Of a stretch of 53,782 nucleotides of DNA, positions 48,936 to 53,782 are shown piece after piece. Numbering within the stretch: position 1 is the stretch's first letter; each line of letters begins with the position of its first letter. A program made the translations under genes and the position numbers. The notes beneath the pieces are model-generated. The model saw only the letters and a program-made list of their open reading frames with translations. It had not been told where the DNA came from and ran no database searches. The stretch is from a virus. The stretch spans positions 1 through 53,782 of the IMG/VR virus record IMGVR_UViG_3300020470_000010. The stretch is one strand, 5' to 3'.

Positions 48936-49625
48936 TTAATTCCAGTTAGAAGGTAGGTCGTCAACATTATCATCAGAGTCTCCTTCGAAAGCTGAAGGAT
49001 CATAGCCGACTGCTGTGGTATTCGCGGCAGGATCTGGAGCAGCTCCTCCTTTGCCTCTCTTATGGGAAGTCATCTTTCTCATTGTGACTTCTATGTAAGG
49101 TTGGTTGTCTTTGTTTTTACGGGTAACAACAGTTCCTGAGACAGAGACTAAAGAACCTTTAGGTGCTTTTTCGAGCTTGGTTCTGTTGAACTTGTAGCCT
49201 CGTATTAGCCACCAATCGGTACTCTCTTTGGGTTTACCTGTGGAAGGGTCTTTCCCTCCGTATCTGTTTTCAGCGAGAGATCTCCTGCAGGATTTTTCCG
49301 CTTGCTTGGGTTCTCCTCCAAGTCTTCCGACAATGTTGATCTCATTTAGGAATTGATCTGGATGAGCGTCGCAAAGGACATGAGGGTTGATAATTAGGTT
49401 CTTGCCACTGTCATCGAGGTTGATAGAACCAGAAATGATAACAAGATCTCCTTGTTTCTTAGAATTCAGGCGATCAGCAATACTTGTTCCTGTGTTAGCC
49501 GTGATTTGAATTGTGACTGGTTCAGGAGTGGGAGTTTCAGCGAAAGCTTGTAAAACTTCTTTCTGGTTTACAACTTCTTGAACAGGGGCAGACGCTAGTT
49601 TAACTATGAAAGTAGCAGTGCTCAC
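48936..49625 (-). CDS. ssb: Single-stranded DNA-binding protein
   Basis: 229 residues. Two OB-fold-like stretches: IVISGSINLDDSGKNLIINPHVLC and the SSB core NEINIVGRLGGEPKQ...DWWLIRGYKFNRTKLEKAPKGSLVSVSGTVV. An acidic C-terminal tail (DSDDNVDDLPSNWN) matches the SSB interaction tip. It coats ssDNA during replication and recombination. Two OB regions make it larger than bacterial SSB (about 170-180 residues). Confidence 0.75.
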   Translation of the reverse strand: MSTATFIVKLASAPVQEVVNQKEVLQAFAETPTPEPVTIQITANTGTSIADRLNSKKQGDLVIISGSINLDDSGKNLIINPHVLCDAHPDQFLNEINIVGRLGGEPKQAEKSCRRSLAENRYGGKDPSTGKPKESTDWWLIRGYKFNRTKLEKAPKGSLVSVSGTVVTRKNKDNQPYIEVTMRKMTSHKRGKGGAAPDPAANTTAVGYDPSAFEGDSDDNVDDLPSNWN

Positions 49626-49662
49626 ACTATTTATAGAAGGTTGCAGCTCAACCTAACGCCAT

Positions 49663-49977
49663 CTATAGCGTGGTGCAACTATTTTTTCTCTTAATTTCTC
49701 GAATCGTGCTGACGTGAACGCAGAATAAATCGGCAAGTTCTTGATTGGTATACCAATCCCCGGAATCAGCAATGCTTTTCTTTTGAGCATTTGTAATTTT
49801 ATGAGCTCCTCCACTCTTGTGATCGTGTTCTGTTGCGAGCTGTTCATAGGTTGTAAATTTATAACCACAGGAGCAAAGTCTTGTTCTTCTGGTGATTGTT
49901 CCTTTCTGTTTCGTTCTAACTTCTGTAATAAATGTTTGGCCTGATTTTTGGAGGGTATGGCATTGAGGGCATCTCAT
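49663..49977 (-). CDS. NrdR-like zinc-ribbon fused to an HTH
   Basis: 104 residues. Residues 1-46 are the NrdR zinc ribbon: MRCPQC at 3/6, then RRTRLCSCGYKFTTYEQL (C35, C37). Instead of NrdR's ATP-cone, about residues 60-100 form a helix-turn-helix (NAQKKSIADSGDWYTNQELADLFCVHVSTIREIKR). Likely a small phage regulator. The 4-nt overlap with 49974 links it to the clamp-like gene. Confidence 0.65.
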   Translation of the reverse strand: MRCPQCHTLQKSGQTFITEVRTKQKGTITRRTRLCSCGYKFTTYEQLATEHDHKSGGAHKITNAQKKSIADSGDWYTNQELADLFCVHVSTIREIKRKNSCTTL

Positions 49978-50615
49978 TCTCTTTGAGCGTATTTACAGAT
50001 CCAATCAGGAAGGCTAGGAATAGGTCTAGCTTCTTGTGGCATCACTAAGATAATGACATTATTATCATCGGTTTCAAGTCTTAAGGGTCCGCCATCAAAT
50101 GCAGACATAACAATAGAAGAATCAAAAGCAGATAATCCTTTGATTGCTTTTTGCAAGTAGAGTTGATCGTACCTGCCAGCAGTTTTAGATGTCTCAGGTA
50201 AGGCCGTCCATCTATTAATACAATCTCGAATTGCCTTGGCTAGATCAGGAAACTCAACTTGGCTTCTCTGAATAGATAATTCTTTAGCTTCGCTAGTAGT
50301 CTTTCTATAGGTCGTCACCAAGCCTGAATTATCTGTAATACGTAATTCCCTCTCAGCCGTTTTAATTGGCTTACAGGCTGCTATGAGCTCTTTAGAAGGA
50401 ATAATTTGAATAGACTCGTCTGCTTTACCAGCAGGGTCATAAGCAAGGCAAGCAATATTACCTTTGTCTGTAGAAGCAACGAAGACACCATTATCCACTC
50501 CAGCTGGCGAGATCTGGACAGATTGGAATGGAGAATATTTTCCAGTGAATTCTGCTGCAATAGAAACGAGAGCAGCTTTAAGCTGTAGCATTTTGCAGAG
50601 TGATTGACCCTGCAA
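49974..50615 (-). CDS. Possible half-length sliding-clamp (DnaN-like) protein
   Basis: 213 residues (MLQLKAAL at 50591 is an alternative start). Pattern GVFVASTDKGNIACLAYDP and IQIIPSKELIAACKPIKTAERELRI resembles beta-clamp strands; the end GGPLRLETDDNNVIILVMPQEA resembles the clamp's terminal strand with a PMR-like end. About 60% of a clamp monomer's length, so it may form a different-size ring or act as a binding decoy. Weak similarity; assignment tentative. Confidence 0.4.
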   Translation of the reverse strand: MQGQSLCKMLQLKAALVSIAAEFTGKYSPFQSVQISPAGVDNGVFVASTDKGNIACLAYDPAGKADESIQIIPSKELIAACKPIKTAERELRITDNSGLVTTYRKTTSEAKELSIQRSQVEFPDLAKAIRDCINRWTALPETSKTAGRYDQLYLQKAIKGLSAFDSSIVMSAFDGGPLRLETDDNNVIILVMPQEARPIPSLPDWICKYAQRE

Positions 50616-50793
50616 GGTTACTAGTTTTTGTATGCCAACGCCAGCGCCAAGGAATATGTTGTTCAGCTAAACGAGTATTTGCCAGCTCTAATTCTTTAGC
50701 ACCAATAGTTGGAGTCCACTTTTCATCTAGGACTTCGGCTGTAAATGAATGAACCATGATGGCTCTTTTTTGGATTGCTTCTCGTTCTTCCAT
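50578..50793 (-). CDS. Small unknown protein in the replication operon
   Basis: 71 residues, helical N-terminus (MEEREAIQKRAIMVHSFTAEVL) then Trp/Arg-rich end (WRWRWHTKTS). A good Shine-Dalgarno (GGTGG) precedes. Overlaps the clamp-like gene by 38 nt. Function unknown. Confidence 0.5.
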   Translation of the reverse strand: MEEREAIQKRAIMVHSFTAEVLDEKWTPTIGAKELELANTRLAEQHIPWRWRWHTKTSNLAGSITLQNATA

Positions 50794-50838
50794 TTTCTTT
50801 CCACCAGTTGATCGGATGCCTAACCTTATTAGACGGAA

Positions 50839-50913
50839 TCACAGCTTAACTGGTTTAGAAGAGGTTGTCATTTTTTCCCTAAAAGGAAATTCATATAATG
50901 TTTTATCTTTCAT
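50839..50913 (-). CDS. Very small ORF (24 residues)
   Basis: ATG 50913-50911 overlaps the stop of the 42-residue ORF (ATGA overlap). Product MKDKTLYEFPFREKMTTSSKP... is too short to judge; kept only because of the exact coupling. Confidence 0.3.
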   Translation of the reverse strand: MKDKTLYEFPFREKMTTSSKPVKL

Positions 50914-51038
50914 CCTTTTGGTAATTGACGATTGAAATTCCAATAATCAAATCGTTGCCATAACAAATAAATTCCAATCAGACTTCGTTTCACAAATTCC
51001 TCTAGGAATATTAGTGGTATAACAATAATTTCAAACAC
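50910..51038 (-). CDS. Small membrane-type protein (42 residues)
   Basis: GTG 51038-51036, 43 codons. MFEIIVIPLIFLEEFVKRSLIGIYLLWQRF has a hydrophobic/amphipathic first half and a basic second half. Starts 2 nt after the stop of 51041-51202. Plausible gene. Confidence 0.4.
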   Translation of the reverse strand: MFEIIVIPLIFLEEFVKRSLIGIYLLWQRFDYWNFNRQLPKG

Positions 51039-51040
51039 AC

Positions 51041-51202
51041 TCAATCCGGTTGTAATCTTCTTTTCTTTGATGGTTTTTTGCAAAGTTTTTTACCTTCTTC
51101 GTCTACCAAGCTATAGAGATGCCTACCCCATGCTGATCGTGGGCTTGGAAGAGTGAACCTTTGAGGAGGTGTTTTCCTGTTGCTATTTTTCGGACGAGGC
51201 AT
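51041..51202 (-). CDS. Small basic protein (53 residues)
   Basis: ATG 51202-51200 to TGA 51043-51041. MPRPKNSNRKTPPQRFTLP... is strongly basic with a short acidic segment and a KKPSKKRR tail, which suggests DNA binding. It overlaps the end of the first 2OG gene by 20 nt. Unknown function. Confidence 0.5.
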   Translation of the reverse strand: MPRPKNSNRKTPPQRFTLPSPRSAWGRHLYSLVDEEGKKLCKKPSKKRRLQPD

Positions 51203-51812
51203 TGTGTTTTTGACCGACTACTGTTAGCCGCTGATTGTTTCCATAGGGTAACGTGGGATATGTATTAAAAGCAAGGCTGATCCTTGGTTGATCTGAATCA
51301 TTTGGATAAACAAAATGATTAGTATTGCTAGAAAAAATTAACAATATTCCTGGAGTAGCAGGAAAATTAAAAGATGTAATAACAGAAGGCAGAAATTGTT
51401 GAGGAGAATCTGGTGTTGCTTCTATTGAATAGTTTATTTTAGTGAGGTCGGACATAAAGCCAATAGGTGAACCTGAGGTTATATAAAATACTCCACTCAG
51501 GAAACTATTGGAATGATAATGATTATTGATGTCTACCTTTGAATTACATTTGTTTAGCCATGATTGTTGCAATTCAATAGGATGATTAATTCCTACTACT
51601 TCTTTCGAGTATTGGTGAACAGAGTCTAAACAAAATTGTTTTAAATCTTTTAGCTTTAGCTCATTCAATATATAGGTATTTACGGATTGCAGGTTTGGAG
51701 AACCTCTATATTCTGTTGTGAGAGCAAATTCTTTCAGGTCGTGTAAATTACCATCGTATTCGAAGACACCTAGAGGTGGCATTGAAAACATTGTGATTAA
51801 GTCTTTCATCAT
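51183..51812 (-). CDS. 2OG-Fe(II) oxygenase (TIGR02466-like)
   Basis: 209 residues. Ligand pattern NNHYHSNSF (metal His) and the distal His in LLIFSSNTNHFVYPN with PRISLAFN supplying the 2OG-binding Arg. One of three overlapping 2OG genes behind psbA. Substrate unknown; cyanophages often carry such genes. Confidence 0.7.
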   Translation of the reverse strand: MMKDLITMFSMPPLGVFEYDGNLHDLKEFALTTEYRGSPNLQSVNTYILNELKLKDLKQFCLDSVHQYSKEVVGINHPIELQQSWLNKCNSKVDINNHYHSNSFLSGVFYITSGSPIGFMSDLTKINYSIEATPDSPQQFLPSVITSFNFPATPGILLIFSSNTNHFVYPNDSDQPRISLAFNTYPTLPYGNNQRLTVVGQKHNASSEK

Positions 51813-52480
51813 TTTGTATCTCTTTGTTTGATTTCTTTAAGCATCGTATTGTGATGGATAGAACCATTGAAAGATATGCTAATACGTGATTTATCTTTGT
51901 TTTCACAGGGCATAACTCCATGTTCTAAATAAGAAGGAAAAAGAATAAGTTGACCTTCTTGCGGAGTAACATAAACTCTCTGTAATGGTGCAGTCATAGG
52001 AGACATATAATGTCCCATTACGGGGGTGACAAAGTATAAATGTCCTTCATATTTATTTGTCTCTTCTGCATTTAAAGGAGCTGTTTCAGGAACTTGGTAA
52101 TAATAGACACCTGAAATCTCATCAGGTAAATGGTGGTGTTGATGTGCAAAATCTCCATTGTCAAATTTCGTAGCCCATGAAGAACCTATTTTTAATTGAT
52201 CGATGGTTTGTTTAACTAGTTCAATCGGTTTAATTTCAACTAAAAATTTAGCAATTTGATCTTCAATAAAAGCTTTTAATAAGGGACAATGACCTAATAA
52301 GTTTGCATGATTTATATTGAAAGATTTTTCATGTAGTTTATGAGTTTTACCAAACCAAGGTAAATATTTAGCCTCTTTTGTTTTTAAATATTGTTGGATC
52401 TCTGTTTGAATGTTTACAAAATTATCTAGATTTCTAGCATCACTATTGAAAATATAAGAAGGAAATAAGTTTTTTAACAT
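51809..52480 (-). CDS. 2OG-Fe(II) oxygenase (TIGR02466-like)
   Basis: 223 residues. FAHQHHHLPDEISGVYYY gives the metal-binding His pair, LILFPSYLEHGVMP the distal His and SRISISFN the 2OG Arg. Overlaps both neighbours (4 and 7 nt), so the three are co-translated. Full catalytic set present. Confidence 0.75.
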   Translation of the reverse strand: MLKNLFPSYIFNSDARNLDNFVNIQTEIQQYLKTKEAKYLPWFGKTHKLHEKSFNINHANLLGHCPLLKAFIEDQIAKFLVEIKPIELVKQTIDQLKIGSSWATKFDNGDFAHQHHHLPDEISGVYYYQVPETAPLNAEETNKYEGHLYFVTPVMGHYMSPMTAPLQRVYVTPQEGQLILFPSYLEHGVMPCENKDKSRISISFNGSIHHNTMLKEIKQRDTK

Positions 52481-53106
52481 GGAGTTCCGAAGAAATTTAA
52501 ATTAAGAACTTGACGTTTGTCTTGATCAGTACAGGTTGTTCCAGTGTGATATAGATGTGAAGGAAAAGTTATTAATTGGTTGGGTTTAGAAGGGATTTTA
52601 ATATTATCTTGAAAAAATTTAGTGTACCCATCGGAATCATCTAGATGTAATACAGCTGTAGTTTGACTTTCGCTTAATGTAGTCAAAGGCATTCGATCTA
52701 CATGAAAACCGTGCTCTATTATGTGCTCTGTACAGAAGGTGATATTGGCTTTGATTTTAACCCAAGCATAAACATCGAATATCGTTCCGATATTACTAAA
52801 GATGGCAGAGAATAATTCCTTTTGTAATTCTGTAGTGGGGAATGCTCCTTGCTCTACATGAAATAAAAAATGACTAAGTTGAGTGTTATATTTAGGATCA
52901 GGTTCGAAGTCTTGATGAGGAAGGAAATTTTGATCTTGGTATTCTTCAGGGACAGATGAATTATATATATTATCTATAAACCAAGGTAATCGTTCAAAGA
53001 ATCTTAAAAATTTTTGGAAGTCAGATTCTCTCATGAAATTTTGGTAAACCTTAATACCATTATTTAATTCTTGTACGGTTCTCTTTGGGCGTAGATCAAT
53101 TGCCAT
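52474..53106 (-). CDS. 2OG-Fe(II) oxygenase
   Basis: 210 residues from ATG 53106 (a TTG at 53157 is also open but lies in the psbA terminator). HGFHVDRMP gives H-x-D, LITFPSHLYHTGTT the distal His and KRQVLNLNF the 2OG-binding base. First gene of the trio after psbA. Confidence 0.75.
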   Translation of the reverse strand: MAIDLRPKRTVQELNNGIKVYQNFMRESDFQKFLRFFERLPWFIDNIYNSSVPEEYQDQNFLPHQDFEPDPKYNTQLSHFLFHVEQGAFPTTELQKELFSAIFSNIGTIFDVYAWVKIKANITFCTEHIIEHGFHVDRMPLTTLSESQTTAVLHLDDSDGYTKFFQDNIKIPSKPNQLITFPSHLYHTGTTCTDQDKRQVLNLNFFGTPC

Positions 53107-53158
53107 CTTTTCTCGATCAGATAATACGAATATAGCGTTCTTTGCACAGGTTTCCAAT

Positions 53159-53187
53159 AAAAAACCCCCGTTGCTACAGCAACGAGG
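53159..53187 (-). terminator. Terminator of psbA (minus strand)
   Basis: Stem CGTTGC (53169-53174) / GCAACG (53179-53184) with a TACA loop, followed on the minus strand by GGGG and six T. It lies just before the 2OG trio, so their expression needs read-through or another promoter. Confidence 0.85.
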
Positions 53188-53204
53188 ATTCTTTACTCAC
53201 CCTG

Positions 53205-53237
53205 TTCACTCGATGAGGTCATGCGGCCTCGAGTGAA
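53205..53237 (-). promoter_or_regulatory. Second stem-loop in the psbA 3-prime region
   Basis: Arms TTCACTCGA (53205-53213) / TCGAGTGAA (53229-53237), 9 bp, with an internal GAGG/CCTC option. It precedes the terminator and probably protects the psbA mRNA end. Confidence 0.55.
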
Positions 53238-53245
53238 TCATATCA

Positions 53246-53782
53246 TTATCCAACAGAAGGAGCAACTAAAGCTACATCAGTAGCAGCAGTAGAGGCTAAA
53301 TCAAGTGGGAAGTTATGAGCATTACGTTCGTGCATCACTTCCATACCAAGGTTTGCCCTGTTAAGGACATCACCCCAAGTTGGTACAACTTTGCCTGAAG
53401 CATCTACAACAGATTGGTTAAAGTTAAATCCGTTGAGATTGAAGGCCATTGTGCATATACCCATCGAGGTGAGCCAAACACAAATAACAGGCCAAGAAGC
53501 AAGAAAAAAGTGAAGACTACGAGAGTTGTTAAAGGAGGCGTATTGGAAGATAAGACGTCCGAAGTAGCCATGAGCTGCGACGATGTTGTACGTCTCTTCT
53601 TCTTGTCCGAATTTGTAGCCATAGTTCTGAGAGTCTAATCCTGTGGTCTCTCTAATAAGAGAGGAGGTAACAAGTGAACCATGCATAGCACTAAACAAAG
53701 CACCACCAAACATACCCGCCACACCTGCCATGTGGAATGGATGCATGAGGATATTATGTTCCGCCTGAAAGACAAACATAAA
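53246..53782 (-). CDS. psbA: Photosystem II D1 protein, C-terminal half (partial)
   Basis: 178 codons remain; the gene continues beyond the right edge. The sequence matches D1 from about residue 182 onward: FQAEH (E189, H190), HPFHMAG (H198), AAHGYFGRL (H215), SLHFFL (H272), [13 protein letters not shown] (H332, E333, D342, A344). The carboxy end LVAPSVG follows the processing site after Ala344. It supplies fresh D1 during infection to keep photosynthesis and energy running. Terminator hairpins follow at 53237-53159. Confidence 0.95.
   Translation of the reverse strand, partial: FMFVFQAEHNILMHPFHMAGVAGMFGGALFSAMHGSLVTSSLIRETTGLDSQNYGYKFGQEEETYNIVAAHGYFGRLIFQYASFNNSRSLHFFLASWPVICVWLTSMGICTMAFNLNGFNFNQSVVDASGKVVPTWGDVLNRANLGMEVMHERNAHNFPLDLASTAATDVALVAPSVG

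Noticed and set aside
53107-53157. TTG-initiated extension of the first 2OG gene
   Set aside because: Overlaps the psbA terminator region; the ATG at 53106 gives a normal length.
53414-53638. A 74-residue open frame antisense to psbA
   Set aside because: Fully inside psbA on the other strand; typical shadow frame of a conserved gene.
1-53782. tRNA genes, attachment site and integrase
   Set aside because: I scanned intergenic gaps for T-loop motifs and cloverleaf arms and found none; no recombinase signature was seen. A lytic lifestyle is likely but the window may be partial.

Overview
This window is a stretch of a tailed-phage genome that infects cyanobacteria, most likely marine Synechococcus-type hosts. 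The main pointers are a cyanobacterial-type psbA (photosystem II D1) running off the right edge, three tandem high-light-inducible (hli) genes, an NblA-like phycobilisome-degradation gene, a DUF2997 protein, a set of 2OG-Fe(II) oxygenases, and a block of exported proteins of the kind I associate with T4-like cyanophages. The nblA-like gene favours a phycobilisome-bearing host over most Prochlorococcus. The large terminase, portal, scaffold and capsid genes are not T4-like. I see no integrase, tRNA gene, CRISPR array, phage RNA polymerase or DNA polymerase in the window, and no obvious tape-measure gene, so I leave the tail type open.

Layout. 1-8.97 kb, mainly + strand: packaging and procapsid genes (possible small terminase, large terminase, portal, scaffold overlapping the portal by 512 nt, strong terminator), then a two-domain endolysin. 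8.97-11.6 kb: an inverted (- strand) island of two virion-type genes, a structured leader RNA, and a LAGLIDADG homing endonuclease split over two overlapping frames. 11.7-28.3 kb, + strand: major capsid protein, decoration candidate, terminator, connector-type genes, a 929-residue DUF4214/Thr-Asp repeat protein, and a long translationally coupled fibre/adhesin operon that includes a nine-module carbohydrate-binding-like protein. 28.3-34.3 kb: accessory block with HNH, nblA-like, 2OG oxygenase, DUF2997, a beta-barrel-like outer-membrane protein and several exported proteins. 34.3-41.2 kb, mostly - strand: nucleotide-pool enzymes (DUF5664 pyrophosphohydrolase, dCMP deaminase), a Dam-like methyltransferase with an altered catalytic motif, DUF4214 proteins, and an HNH protein lacking its expected catalytic His. 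41.2-51.2 kb: replication module (primase-helicase beside an iteron-like repeat field, RecB/Cas4-type exonuclease, SSB, NrdR-like zinc-ribbon/HTH protein, possible half-length beta clamp), a virion-type protein ending in a type-1 copper domain, the hli triplet, and a densely structured probable non-coding RNA at 47.24-47.5 kb. 51.2-53.8 kb: three overlapping 2OG oxygenases downstream of psbA.

How it fits together. The virion genes sit mostly on + and the replication/metabolic genes on -. With no polymerase in view, the primase-helicase, SSB, clamp-like protein and iterons suggest initiation by the phage and elongation by the host replisome (inference; the rest of the genome could hold a polymerase). 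psbA and hli would sustain photosystem II and protect it from light stress, while the NblA-like protein would dismantle antennae. Gene packing is extreme: many stop/start overlaps of 1-8 nt, TTG/GTG starts, one probable ATT start, and several 24-54 residue genes, which I list individually.
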